Assembly: GCA_014323675.1 (NCBI GenBank)
Contig: JACONN010000002.1
Location: 1,302,001 to 1,366,000 of the forward strand
DNA length: 64,000 nt
From: Hormoscilla sp. GM7CHS1pb
Lineage (GTDB): Bacteria; Cyanobacteriota; Cyanobacteriia; Cyanobacteriales; Desertifilaceae
Direction: 5' to 3'
Each line of letters opens with the position of its first letter. Within the stretch, counting starts at the first letter, position 1. The position numbers and the translations under genes are program-made. Below the pieces are notes generated by a model, which searched no databases, was not told the origin of the DNA, and saw only the letters and a list, made by a program, of their open reading frames with translations. Positions 17,461 to 26,815 of this stretch are shown here, in pieces.

Positions 17461-18240
17461 TCAAAAAACAGGGTTTCTCTTATACAAGAGCAACCCTGTT
17501 TGGAGGTTATTCCTAATCCGATCTCGAAGATTTATCCCGATCGCGCAGCGTGGCGCCAGCCATACCTGGGGCTGTCGGACCTCTATCAAGCGAATGGCAC
17601 GGCTGACTATTTCCGGCAGCACTACTACCAGACTGTCCTTGCTGGCCATATCCAAAGCTGTCTCGATCGCCTCTGCTTCATCCAGAATTGTTTCATACCG
17701 ACAATCACTTTCAGTTGCTTCTATTCCCTCGGAGATCAAATCTGCCGCATCCCCGCGCGGACGGCCCCGGGTATCGTCATCTTCCTTGACAATAATCCGA
17801 TCGAACATTTGGGCCGATAGCTTGCCCAGGGTGACGAAATCCTCGTCCCGGCGATCGCCCGGTCCTCCCACCAATCCGTTTTCCAGGCCAATTCCGGACA
17901 AAACCCGCCAGGGCTTCGTAAGAATGGGGATTGTGAGCATAGTCTTCCAGGTAGGATATCGTCGTTCCCTGGGGCACTGGCAGGCATTTTCTAGCACTCT
18001 TTTCGTACCTTCCTTATCGCAGGCCAGTTCCACTCCCAATATACTGGTGCGATCGCTCATTGTTGCTTGCAGTCTTTTTTGCTTTATTCCATAACCCAGC
18101 TGGATAATGAAGCGTGCCGCCATCCAGGGAATATCTCGCGAGGGACAGTGCGTAAGGCGCGTCACTCGCGCATCGTAGGTCGGCAACTCCTCTGCTAAAT
18201 ATGATCTATTATGAATATAATAAGACATCCTGCTTGTCAA
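17461..18240 (-). pseudogene. cphA: Cyanophycin synthetase (CphA) remnant with large internal deletion
   Basis: CphA polymerises Asp and Arg into cyanophycin, a nitrogen store; the intact enzyme is about 870-900 residues. Here about 200 residues survive. From 18138 the frame reads RDIPWMAARFIIQLGYGIKQ and GVELACDKEGTKRVLENA (the start of the ATP-grasp region). Another frame then gives PQGTTISYLEDYAHNPHSYE, ALAGFVRNWPGKRIG, and the first frame resumes with GGPGDRRDEDFVTLGKL, FDRIIVKEDDDTRGRPRG and ILDEAEAIETALDM (end of the Mur-ligase-like region). The central several hundred residues are missing, and a 26-bp repeat (17538-17563) lies at the C-terminus. The gene is dead. Confidence 0.85.
17538..17563 (+). 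repeat. 26-bp repeat copy 4, at the end of the cphA remnant
   Basis: An identical copy of the repeat. On the minus strand it is read as WLAPRCAIG within the C-terminal end of the CphA frame, immediately after the last recognisable CphA residues. Confidence 0.9.
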
Positions 18241-18251
18241 GTGACCGTACT

Positions 18252-18971
18252 GTGAGATTCGATCTTGTCACCTTATTTCCAGATTTTTTCACCTCGCCCC
18301 TCAGTTCTGGACTGCTGGGTAAGGCCCTAGCGAAAAATATCGCGCAAGTCAAGTTGGTCAATATTAGGGATTTTACCACCGATAACCATCGCCAAGTGGA
18401 TGACACGCCCTATGGCGGCGGCGTTGGCATGCTGCTCAAACCAGAACCGGTCTTTGCTGCGGTGGAGTCCCTACCGGAGTTGCCCCAAAGAGATATTATC
18501 CTGATGACGCCCCAAGGTCAAACCCTAACTCAGCACTTGTTGAAGGAATGGGCGAGTGTTTACGATCAGTTGATAATCCTCTGCGGTAATTACGAAGGCT
18601 TCGATGAGCGAGTGCTACATCTAGTCACCCGCGAGGTGTCTTTGGGGGATTTTGTCCTGACTTGTGGGGAAATACCGGCACTAGCGATCGTTAATGGCGT
18701 GGTCCGGTTGTTACCCGGGACGGTGGGCAAGTCAGAATCCCTCAAGGCTGAGAGCTTTGAGTCGGGATTGCTAGATTATCCCCAGTATACCAGACCAGCT
18801 GAGTTTCGGGGATGGAAAGTCCCGGATGTCTTGCTCTCAGGACATCATGGCCAGATTGAGCGCTGGCGATATCAGCAGCAACTGGAACGCACCCGCCAAC
18901 GGCGTCCAGATCTATATGCTGCTTGGTTGGAAAAATATGGTTCTGAGGCTCCCGTGCAGGACCAACCTTAA
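18252..18971 (+). CDS. trmD: tRNA (guanine(37)-N1)-methyltransferase TrmD
   Basis: TrmD methylates G37 next to the anticodon of several tRNAs and prevents +1 frameshifting. It is a SPOUT-fold enzyme with a trefoil knot binding S-adenosylmethionine. Visible motifs are FDLVTLFPDFF, RQVDDTPYGGGVGM, LCGNYEGFDERV, EVSLGDFVLTCGEIPAL and DYPQYTRP. I chose the GTG at 18252 (VRFDLVTLFPD) because that is where the family begins; an open frame extends to 18201 without family similarity. The length of 239 residues is normal. The 3' end overlaps the convergent aspartic protease frame by 60 bases. Confidence 0.92.
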   Translation: MRFDLVTLFPDFFTSPLSSGLLGKALAKNIAQVKLVNIRDFTTDNHRQVDDTPYGGGVGMLLKPEPVFAAVESLPELPQRDIILMTPQGQTLTQHLLKEWASVYDQLIILCGNYEGFDERVLHLVTREVSLGDFVLTCGEIPALAIVNGVVRLLPGTVGKSESLKAESFESGLLDYPQYTRPAEFRGWKVPDVLLSGHHGQIERWRYQQQLERTRQRRPDLYAAWLEKYGSEAPVQDQP

Positions 18972-19415
18972 GTTAGCGTTACCAGGCGGGAGCCTGGTAA
19001 CGAGGGTCAGATAGGTTTGATTCGATTCGGTGGGGAGGACTTTCAGTTGATGGTTGCGCAAGTCTAGTTCGATACCAAGAGCTTCTAGAGGAAAGACGCC
19101 CAATAAGGGATCTCCTTCTCCTGGTAGTTCCAAGCATTCAAAGGTACCTTCTCGTCCCAGTAAGGAAATTTTGGCGTCTTGGAAGATTCTGGCTTTTTTG
19201 AGTCCTGCGGCGGTGATGACATCAACCTCTTTCAGGAGGTCGAGTCCCAGTTGGGCGATCGCCTGCGGGGGCAGGCAGAGTGTGGTAGCACCGGTATCGA
19301 TGAGTACGTTGTCTAGGGCGATCGAGCGGATTTGTGCTTCAGGGATCAAGCCTCGCGCTGCGGCGGATTGGTCGGCGCGGTTGGTGATGGTCAGGGTGGT
19401 TACGACTTTGCCCAT
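18912..19415 (-). CDS. Retropepsin-like aspartic protease family protein
   Basis: The 167-residue frame carries the single-domain retropepsin-like motif VLIDTGATTLCLPP (catalytic Asp in DTGA) and the second family block LLGVFPLEALGIELD. Such small cyanobacterial proteins are probably dimeric peptidases, but substrates are unknown. The family usually ends about where LKVLPTESNQTYLTLV lies; the last 25 or so codons read through the palindromic repeat at 18976-19005 into the end of trmD, so the C-terminus has probably been extended by the repeat. The ATG at 19413-19415 (MGKVVTTLTITN) is a natural start. Confidence 0.75.
   Translation of the reverse strand: MGKVVTTLTITNRADQSAAARGLIPEAQIRSIALDNVLIDTGATTLCLPPQAIAQLGLDLLKEVDVITAAGLKKARIFQDAKISLLGREGTFECLELPGEGDPLLGVFPLEALGIELDLRNHQLKVLPTESNQTYLTLVTRLPPGNANLRLVLHGSLRTIFFQPSSI
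18976..19005. repeat. GTTACCAGGC/GCCTGGTAAC palindrome
   Basis: A variant of the dispersed palindrome in which both arms carry compensating changes (GTTACC with GGTAAC), which keeps base pairing. It lies between trmD and the convergent protease and is translated as part of the latter. Confidence 0.8.
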
Positions 19416-19648
19416 GATAGTTTTTGATGGCGAGTTACTCTCTTTATTTTACGCTCGGCGCTACTACGGCACGGTTGATTCCGAACAATTGAGAATTGAG
19501 AATTGAAAATTGAGAGAAAATTCAGAATTGCTCCATTTTCAATTCGTCATTCGCCATTCGCCATTTTCAATTCGCAATTCGCAATTTTCACTGGTAACTG
19601 GGCATTGTAAAATTAAACTAGGTTTTGCTTGAGGGAAAAGATAACTGA

Positions 19649-20128
19649 ATGAATATCAGAATTGGCAACGGCTACGATATCCATCAGCTGGGTGGGGGAC
19701 GCCCGCTGATTCTGGGAGGGGTGAATATTCCCCATGAGTTGGGACTGCTGGGACATTCTGATGCTGATGTCCTGACCCATGCAATTATGGACGGGATGCT
19801 GGGGGCTTTGAGTCTGGGAGATATTGGTCATTATTTTCCTCCTTCTGACCCCCAGTGGGCGGGGGCTGATAGTCTGGTTTTGCTCGAGCAGGTAAATCAG
19901 TTAATTGTCGATCGGGGCTGGCAGGTGGGAAATATTGACTCGGTGGTGGTGGCGGAACGTCCGAAACTTAAGCCCCATATTGCCCAGATGCGCGATCGCC
20001 TGGCAGGTGTTCTGGCAGTAAAACCGGACCAAATTGGCATCAAAGCTACTACTAATGAGAAGTTAGGTCCTGTGGGACGAGAAGAGGGAATAGCAGCAAT
20101 TGCTGTGGTATTACTCGATCGGAAATAA
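19649..20128 (+). CDS. ispF: 2-C-methyl-D-erythritol 2,4-cyclodiphosphate synthase IspF
   Basis: IspF converts CDP-methylerythritol 2-phosphate to the cyclic diphosphate in the plastid-type MEP isoprenoid pathway, acting as a cytosolic trimer with a Zn ion per site. The metal ligands are seen in GNGYDIHQL (Asp and His) and [29 protein letters not shown] and the C-terminal [20 protein letters not shown] complete the family pattern. The length of 159 residues is typical. The ATG at 19649 follows GAGGG at 19631-19635, somewhat far away. It lies close to trmD, and the two are frequently neighbours. Confidence 0.93.
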   Translation: MNIRIGNGYDIHQLGGGRPLILGGVNIPHELGLLGHSDADVLTHAIMDGMLGALSLGDIGHYFPPSDPQWAGADSLVLLEQVNQLIVDRGWQVGNIDSVVVAERPKLKPHIAQMRDRLAGVLAVKPDQIGIKATTNEKLGPVGREEGIAAIAVVLLDRK

Positions 20129-20260
20129 GAGCTGTTCTCGGGAGAGAAGATGATTGAAAATTATTATGAAGCCTGGCAGCTCCGGGTTCCCGGAGCGTGC
20201 CTCTTAGCGTTTGCCGTTCGTAGTAAACGCTAAACGTGGCTCACAACGGCGTTACCGTAA

Positions 20261-22779
20261 CTAAACAAACTGAGTCCCACCAATAAGCGTAGAATCGATT
20301 TCCGGCAAAATTGCCAACAGTTCCCCAGAAGCTACAATGGAAGTCGAATTGCCCTGAGTGGCAATTGTTAAATCAGCAAAACTCAAGCCTCCTCCTAACT
20401 GGATAAAGTCCGTGCCATCCTCACAGTCGTAGATGGTATCCTGGCCCATGCCCTGGGCTAAGACAAAAGTATCACTGCCCTCATTGCCGTAAAGCATGTC
20501 GCGTCCCTTACCTCCTGAAAGGATATCGTCTCCAGCTCCGCCATGGAGGGTATCATTACCGCTGTCCCAAGGAGGCAGTCGTTGCCCCCGTGTCCGTAAA
20601 GCCCGTCGCTTCCATTACCCCCTGAGAGGGGATCGTTTCCGGCTCCCCCTTGAAGGTAGTCATTGCTCACCAGGCTGTATAGCAGCGCTTGGTTGTTTCC
20701 AGAATGCTGAACCAGAATCTCATCGTTTTGCCCATTGCCATTATAATCGGCAATATACAGTTGCCCGCTTTGACCGTCAACCTGAAGCGCTTCAGGGAGC
20801 AGATATTCGGTGAAATTTTGCCCATCATTCAAGGACAATACCCGACTGGTGCGGGACCGATCCCCTCGGGCAGATTTTTTTTGAACCAGAATCTCATCCT
20901 TGCCATCACCATCCAAATCTTCTACATACAAATTGGTAAGGTCGCCCTTGAGGGAGAAACTCTCAGGCAGGGTGATGCGGTTAAACTTGCCGTTGCCTTG
21001 GGATAAGAGTACTTGAGCAGTCATATGGGCATCGTCGTCCCAACGGCCCTTTTCTTGACGGAGTATATCGCTTTTACCGTCCCCATTAAAGTCGCCGACG
21101 TACAAATTAGTAAAGTCGCCCTTGAGAACGAAATTCTCCGGCAGGGTGATGAGGGCAAAGTTGTCGTTGTTAAAGTTGCCGTTGCCTTGGGATAAGAGTA
21201 CTTGAGCAGTCATACGGGCATCGTCGTCCCAACGGCCCTTTTCTTGACGGAGTATATCGCTTTGACCGTCCCCATTAAAGTCGCCGATGTACAAATTGGT
21301 CAAGTCGCCCTTGAGATTGAAATGCTCATGCAGGGTGATGAGGTTAAAGTTGCCGTCGCCTCGGGATAAGAGTACTTGAGCAGTTAGATGGGGATCGTCG
21401 TCCCAACTGCCCTTTTCTTGACGGAGTATATCGCTTTTACCGTCCTCGTTAAAGTCGCCGATGTACAAATTGGTCAAGTCGCCCTTGAGACCGAAATGCT
21501 CATGCAGGGGGATGAGGTTAAAGTTGCCGTCGCCTTCGGATAAGAGTACTTGAGCAGTCATATGGGCATCGTCGTCCCAACGGCCCTTTTCTTGACGGAG
21601 TATATCGCTTTGACCGTCCCCATTAAAGTCGCCGATGTACAAATTGGTATGGTCGCCCTTGAGAGAGAAATTCTCATCCAGGGAGATGGGGTTAAAGTTG
21701 CCGTTGCCTTGGGATAAGAGTACTTGAGCAGTCATATGGGCATCGTCGTCCCAACGGCCCTTTTCTTGACGGAGTATATCGCTAAGACCGTCCCCATTAA
21801 AGTCGCCGATGTGCAAATTGGTAAACTCGCGCCTGAGGGGGAAACCCTTACCCACGGTGCTGGAGTCGGGAGACGATACCGGAATATTGAATTCATCCGA
21901 TACCGCAATATTGAATTCATCTTCTGCCACGTCTCCCGCCGCATCCGATACTGTTACCGTCACGGCAAAACTGCCTGAAGTAGTAGGGGTGCCAAATATT
22001 GCCCCACTAGTGGAGTTAATGGTTAAACCGTTTGGCAAACCCTTGGCGCCGTAGCGACGAATGTTGTTGTTGATGTCGCCGAAGTTCCCGCTTACATTGA
22101 GGTTGAAGTTCCCGCCGGAAGTAGCATATAAGTCGGGAATTTGAGTTTCCACATAGGGAGGGTTTTCCAATCCTTTCGAGGCTGACAAAGCCTTGATACT
22201 GTTGGGGATCTTACCGCTCAGGGAGTTTCCGTGCAGATAGAGCTTTTGCAAATTGCTGAGGGAGCCTAACTCCGAGGGGATCGTACCGCTCAGGTCGTTT
22301 CCGTCCAGCCAGAGCTCTTGCAAATTGCTGAGGGAGCCTAACTCCGAGGGGATAGTACCGCTCAGGTCGTTGCCGTTCGAGATGAGGTGTCGCAAATTGC
22401 TGAGGGAGCCTAACTCCGAGGGGATAGTACCGTTCAGGTCGTTGCCGCTCAAGTAGAGGTGTCGCAAATTGCTGAGGGAACCTAACTCCGAGGGGATCGT
22501 ACCGCTCAGGTCAAAGTTGGTGGACAGCAAGAGACCTGCCAAACCCCTGATGGAGCCTAACTCAGAGGGGATCGTACCGCTCAGGCCGTTTCTGTACAGC
22601 CTGAGGTAACTCAAATTCCTGAGGGAGCCTAACTCAGAGGGGATCGTACCGCTCAGGCCGTTGTGGGACAGGTCGAGGTAATTCAAATACCCGATGGAGC
22701 CTAACTCAGAGGGGATCTTACCGCTCAGGCCGTTGTCAGACAGGTTGATTGACCAAACCCATGAGTGCTCAGAGGTGGT
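20261..22779 (-). pseudogene. LRR / FG-GAP / RTX surface-type protein, exon 2 with one frameshift
   Basis: Reading from 22779 the frame gives plant-type leucine-rich repeats (LSGTIPSELGSLSNL about eight times), an Ig-like module (GLPNGLTINSTSGAIFGTPT, typical of putative Ig domains), six FG-GAP/VCBS repeats (LYIGDFNGDGQSDILRQ) and Ca2+-binding RTX nonapeptides (GNDPLSGGNGSDGLYGHGGN). Near 20575 a one-base loss changes frame; the neighbouring frame continues GGAGDDILSGGKGRDMLYGN to a normal RTX end at 20261. The protein should be secreted, with Ca2+-stabilised repeats, and serve in adhesion or matrix. Its 5' part lies beyond a group II intron at 23524-23712. Confidence 0.75.
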
Positions 22780-23523
22780 AGGGGTCGAGCTGAGAGTCGC
22801 CTCTCAACCCTCCCATTCGGAACCGTGCTTGCGACTTTCACCGCACACGGCTACTGGTTGGTAAGCCCAAGTCAAGGGTAGCACTATCGGGGTTTCCCCC
22901 TACTGGCCCTTGGAGCATGAAATTTTGCCCCTTAAACATACCTCTTTGGGTTCCGTGTTATAAGAGCTATTTTCCCGATCCTTCTTACCATATCCGTCCT
23001 ACGTCTGCATATCCGCAGGCATTACCCTGGGCATTGGCTTCTTAGGACATCCCTCTCCTCGTGGCTTGCGCAAAACATCTAACTTGTCCAAGTGAGGACA
23101 GCACACGAGAAGTTACTTCGTTCCTTGGTCTCATTTCGCGATGCTTTTAGGTTCCTACTATACCCCGGGAGTTATTCGAGTACGATGCTAACCAGGAGTG
23201 ACGGTTAACACTAACTACCATTTCCCTTTTGGGCCAGCGTAATAGCCTTATTCCGCTGGTTCTGGATGACGAGGCTTACATAAGTTTGCTTGTTCTAACC
23301 ATGAGCATCTGTCCTAGTGGCGTCACCGGTTCAGGCTACCAGCTATCCTACATTTAAGTCCTCGCTCTGCACCTCGGTGATGTTACTCCGAAGCACTAAG
23401 GACCGGTGTCACCCCGTACCTGGGGGAGGGGAATTTAACCCCCATGAAGACCAAAGCTTGATCAGCAAACAAAAAGCTGACCCGACTTTCACCATCGCAG
23501 GTTTACGCCGGAACGAATCGCAC
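22780..23523 (-). mobile_element. ORF-less group II intron interrupting the LRR gene
   Basis: On the minus strand the element starts GTGCGATTCG at 23523, the group II 5' consensus, and near the 3' end has a domain V hairpin (about 22853-22820, GCCGTGTGCGGTGAAAGTCG followed by its pairing arm) and a domain VI stem (GGGTTGAG paired with CTCGACCC). It is about 744 bases with no reverse transcriptase, so mobility would need a protein in trans. It is oriented with the host gene. Joining 23524 to 22779 restores the reading frame (NWHGV + TTSEHSW). The exact 3' end is uncertain by one or two bases. Confidence 0.8.
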
Positions 23524-23712
23524 CACCCCATGCCAGTTCTTAACAACATCAGCATCGGGGGGAGTTTCGCTGCTGAAATCCCAGTCTTTCCAGCCTGTCT
23601 TGTTCTTCCAATTATTGCCATTCGTACTCTGATAGAGAGCCCTCAGGGCTTGATATTCATTTGCGATCGGGAGGGAAAGAAACTTCCTGCGGCAGATGAT
23701 CTCGATTAGAAA
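23524..23712 (-). pseudogene. LRR surface-type protein, exon 1 (5'-truncated)
   Basis: Upstream of the intron the frame reads NEYQALRALYQSTNGNNWKN and KTGWKDWDFSSE, then VVKNWHGV at the splice site. This is the usual N-terminal cap of secreted LRR proteins (ALY.STNG.NW, then W.GV). The frame is open to about 23712 but has no ATG or signal peptide, so the true beginning is missing. It overlaps, on the opposite strand, the start of the transglutaminase-like remnant, which suggests a rearrangement joined two damaged genes here. Confidence 0.7.
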
Positions 23713-24207
23713 CTACGTCTACGATCGACTATCCTACGGGATCAAACCAAAGATCGATCGTCCAGATATAGTCCTAGAACGAGGCATCGGTTCCTGCGGG
23801 GAGTACGTCGGCGTGTTACTAGGACTAGCACGCTTGAATGGCATAGCCTGCCGGACGATCGGTCGGTATAAATGTCCAGCAACCCCGTCCCAGCAAGGAG
23901 TCCCGCTGATACCAGACGCACGATCGTGTATGGTTAGAATTCTACATCCCCGGGTTTGGCTGGGTGCCGATGGAATCAAATCCCGATGATGTCGAAGAAG
24001 GTCCCCACCTGACCCGATTTTTCATGGGATTAGCATGGTATCATATAGAAATAGGCAAAGGAATTTCCTTTGATTTCAGGAAATCACCCCTTACATTTAT
24101 GGCATAGTTTTACCGATGACCTATATACTTCCGGAATTGTCCTTGGGGATTTAGCCATCAATCATGTCAGATTCACAATCATAGAAGAACTGCCACCATC
24201 TGGGTAG
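23696..24207 (+). pseudogene. Transglutaminase-like domain protein remnant
   Basis: The first frame reads YGIKPKIDRPDIVLERGIGS then CGEYVGVLLGLARLNGIACR, the region around the active-site Cys of bacterial transglutaminase-like proteases. After a shift near 23915 another frame reads VWLEFYIPGFGWVPMESNPD (active-site His/Asp region) and RFFMGLAWYHIEIGKGISF; a third gives GIVLGDLAINHVRFTIIEEL to a TAG at 24207. At least two frameshifts separate these blocks and the N-terminus is absent, so it is non-functional unless several sequence errors are present. Confidence 0.75.
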
Positions 24208-24380
24208 TTCCTTAGTTGGTATACTTTGAAAGGGATCGACTTGCACTTTATTACATTGTTTTTGCTTAGCGCTTTTGTTAGCAAGATATGGCCCTAAGAG
24301 CAAAGGTATCCTTCGCAGTATAGTTATCTTAGCTACAGTTGAGCAGCAGACCTGGTCCATTACAAATAACCGCGATCGCT

Positions 24381-25871
24381 ATGTCATCCCAACCGTTACT
24401 GTCTGGCAAACCTACTGGTAAAGGCAAACAACGGCGCCGCCGCAACCTCTGGTTTGAGAGATTGATGGCGATCGTAGCGGTGGGGAACTTGACCTTGGTG
24501 GCCTTCGATATGAGTTACGTCCGCATGCGGAATTTCTGGCTACAGGGTAATATTCCCATTCCTATAGTTGGCGGCACCATTAAAGCTCCCGTGCCACCGG
24601 TCACCTCTTGGTATGACCCCGTTAAGGGGATTGAACCCCACCGAGATACCGCGGCGTATCTCCAGCGGGTGGATGCGCTAGAAGCTCAAATAAGGAAAAC
24701 AGGAGTGCGATCGCCCTCCTCAGAAGCTCTCTTGGAAGAACTGCGGGTCAGAAGCGTGAAAATGATTGAAGAGAATCCTTTTCAGGTAGCCAATAAGAGT
24801 GGAACCCTGGAAAAGATTAAAAATAGGATGCGCGACCTAATTGACAATGAACAGGATTCATCCAAAGAAGCATTCAAGACTTTCTGGAGCCAAGAATATT
24901 TAGCTACAGCATCGCCAGCACAAGGACTAGGGTTCTTTGAGGAAGAGATTCGTCCCCCGATCGAAACCAACTACTTTCGGTCGAGCGACGAAACTGGAGA
25001 ATTTACCGATAAATTCTGGCAACTAGACTTACCCTTTGCTATACTTTTTATCCTAGAGTTTCTGGCGCGGACCTTTTACATCAGCCGCCAGTATACCAGC
25101 ATTGGCTGGCAAGAGGCCATGTTGTGGCGCTGGTACGATATCTTTTTGTTTTTGCCATTTTTCCGCTGGCTACGAGTCATACCGGTGACTATTCGGCTGA
25201 ACGACGCAGAGTTAATCGATCTCGAACCAGTCCGCGCTCAATTCAGTCGAGGTTTTGTGGCTAGCTTTGCTGGAGAGCTAACAGAAGTCGCGATCGTGCA
25301 AACGATAAACCAGGTACAAAAGTCAGTCAAGAGTGGTGATTTAGCACGGCAGGTGTTTGAGAGTGTCAACCGCCCCTACATCGACCTGAACAACATTAAC
25401 GAAGCAGAAGCGATCTCAGGACGTCTAGTGCAACTGACTCTCTACGAAGTGTTGCCAGAGATAGAGCCAGACTTAAGAGCCTGGCTGAACCATAACATAG
25501 AAAGCATCCTCAGTCAATCTCCTGTGTACCAAGGTCTGCATGCCTTACCAGGCTTGAATCAGCTCCCCGCTCAGTTAACCTTACAGATAGCGACACAGGT
25601 CTCAAAGCTGCTCACAGAAGGATCCCAATCACTCTACGATGCCATCATCAACGACCCCGTCGGTGGTGAACTGACAAACAAGCTAGTGCAGCATTTCGGC
25701 CAAGCTTTAGGCTCGGAAATTCAACAAAAGCAAAACTTGCAAGAACTCGAATCCCTGATTTACGACTTCCTGGAAGAGGTTAAGATCAATTACGTCCAGC
25801 ACCTATCCCAGGAAGATATCGAGCAAATTCTGGAACAAACCAGGCAACTCCAGCAAGGTAGCAAATCCTAG
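24381..25871 (+). CDS. Conserved membrane protein with channel-like transmembrane region, unknown function
   Basis: From the ATG at 24381 (MSSQPLLSGKP) the protein has 496 residues. It starts with a basic segment (KGKQRRRRNLW), then a first membrane helix (LMAIVAVGNLTLVAFDMSYV), a long soluble region, and two further hydrophobic stretches, LPFAILFILEFLARTF and YDIFLFLPFFRWLRVIPVTI. The EFLARTF and RWLRVIPV pattern recalls helices S2-S4 of voltage-sensor-type ion channels, but no pore signature follows. The rest is helical with a coiled-coil-like end. Similar proteins seem to occur in other cyanobacteria, with no known role. A longer start at 24339 is less likely because MSSQP follows a HIP1 site at a natural spacing. 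Confidence 0.7.
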   Translation: MSSQPLLSGKPTGKGKQRRRRNLWFERLMAIVAVGNLTLVAFDMSYVRMRNFWLQGNIPIPIVGGTIKAPVPPVTSWYDPVKGIEPHRDTAAYLQRVDALEAQIRKTGVRSPSSEALLEELRVRSVKMIEENPFQVANKSGTLEKIKNRMRDLIDNEQDSSKEAFKTFWSQEYLATASPAQGLGFFEEEIRPPIETNYFRSSDETGEFTDKFWQLDLPFAILFILEFLARTFYISRQYTSIGWQEAMLWRWYDIFLFLPFFRWLRVIPVTIRLNDAELIDLEPVRAQFSRGFVASFAGELTEVAIVQTINQVQKSVKSGDLARQVFESVNRPYIDLNNINEAEAISGRLVQLTLYEVLPEIEPDLRAWLNHNIESILSQSPVYQGLHALPGLNQLPAQLTLQIATQVSKLLTEGSQSLYDAIINDPVGGELTNKLVQHFGQALGSEIQQKQNLQELESLIYDFLEEVKINYVQHLSQEDIEQILEQTRQLQQGSKS

Positions 25872-25975
25872 CCCAGCGTAGGACAGGCGTCTCGCCTGTC
25901 GGTCGGTGGAGGATATCGCCAGATCCTGCTAACTACCGCCAGTAGATATCCGTCTCGAAGGTCCATAAATAAAAC

Positions 25976-26004
25976 TTGACAAATAAACTTTTATGTGATA
26001 ATAT
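25976..26004 (+). promoter_or_regulatory. Strong sigma-70-type promoter upstream of rimP-nusA
   Basis: TTGACA (25976-25981) and TAATAT (25999-26004) are separated by exactly 17 bases, a near-consensus housekeeping promoter. Transcription would begin near 26011 and produce a leader of about 300 bases before the rimP start codon. Confidence 0.75.
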
Positions 26005-26087
26005 AGGAAAATATATCTGAGATCCTCTCCCCCCTCTCTAGGCGCGAAAGCGCCTGGGAAGCACTAAAGCGCTAACTACGAACGGGA

Positions 26088-26276
26088 ATGTTATGATAGA
26101 AAATAACTCGAAGGCACCCACGGGACTAGGCCGCTAGTAGCCCCGTAATGATGTGGAACGGCGTCGTGGAGGTCAGGCATAATTTCACGCCTAAGTGGGT
26201 CTGTTACCAAATGTGTGGGCACGCGCAGGGAACCCTACGCTGCTCACCATGAGGGTAAATACCCGCTTTTTTTTAA
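26088..26276 (+). ncRNA. Candidate structured leader or small RNA upstream of rimP
   Basis: This stretch has no reading frame but several stems: CGGGACTAGGCCGCTAGTAG followed by CCCG (ACTAG pairs with CTAGT, CGGG with CCCG), AGGC...GCCT at 26175-26196, and a final short GGGT/ACCC stem followed by GCTTTTTTTT (26253-26274). The last feature looks like a weak intrinsic terminator. It could be an attenuator in the rimP-nusA leader or the 3' end of a small RNA from the promoter at 25976. I do not recognise a known RNA family. Confidence 0.4.
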
Positions 26277-26309
26277 TGGAAGTTAGAGCTGTTTTGCGGG
26301 GGTTGACAG

Positions 26310-26771
26310 ATGAATCATCCTTTAATTCCAGAAATTCTGGATTTGGCAACACCAGTGGCATCTACCCTGGGATTAGAAGTGGTAGGAGCAGTTTTTCAGA
26401 CGAACCAAAAGCCCCCAGTACTGCGTGTAGACATCCGGAATCTTCAACAAGATACCGGTTTAGATGACTGCGAACGAATGAGTCGAGCGATGTCGGCAAC
26501 CTTAGATAGTAATGAAATTCTATCAGATGCTTACGTTCTGGAGATTTCCAGTCCTGGCATATCACGACAGCTGACGAGCGATCGAGAATTTATCGCCTTC
26601 AAAGGGTTTGCCGTCATTGTCAGCACAAAAGCTGCTGCCGAAAGTATAAAGGAGTGGCGAGGGCAGTTGCTGCGTAGGGATGAGACAGCAGTTTACTTGA
26701 ATCAAAAAGGAAAAAGCATCGCCATCTCGCGCCAGGATATTACCAGGGTGGAGTTAGATGAAAGCCGCTAA
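26310..26771 (+). CDS. rimP: Ribosome maturation factor RimP
   Basis: RimP assists assembly of the 30S ribosomal subunit. The 153-residue protein shows the family blocks LATPVASTLGLEVVGAVF, LRVDIRNL..DTGLDDCERM, YVLEISSPGISRQL (the signature loop) and FKGFAVIVSTKAA. Its position directly before nusA is the standard bacterial arrangement. The spacing to nusA is 44 bases, so the genes are probably cotranscribed. The start ATG at 26310 gives the expected N-terminus; GGGGG lies 8-12 bases upstream. Confidence 0.92.
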   Translation: MNHPLIPEILDLATPVASTLGLEVVGAVFQTNQKPPVLRVDIRNLQQDTGLDDCERMSRAMSATLDSNEILSDAYVLEISSPGISRQLTSDREFIAFKGFAVIVSTKAAAESIKEWRGQLLRRDETAVYLNQKGKSIAISRQDITRVELDESR

Positions 26772-26815
26772 CAATCATCAAAGAGCCGTCAGTTTTTAGG
26801 GAGACAGAACAAAAA

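Noticed and set aside
21013..22456. Plus-strand frames with repeated sequences (MSSHMGIVV..., LREPNSEGIVPLRS...)
   Set aside because: They are antisense readings of the FG-GAP and LRR repeats.
26088..26276. Identification as 6S RNA, SRP RNA or tmRNA
   Set aside because: The conserved GGAAGGAAGC-type SRP loop, the tmRNA tag and a 6S-like central bubble could not be found, so it is listed only as a candidate leader.
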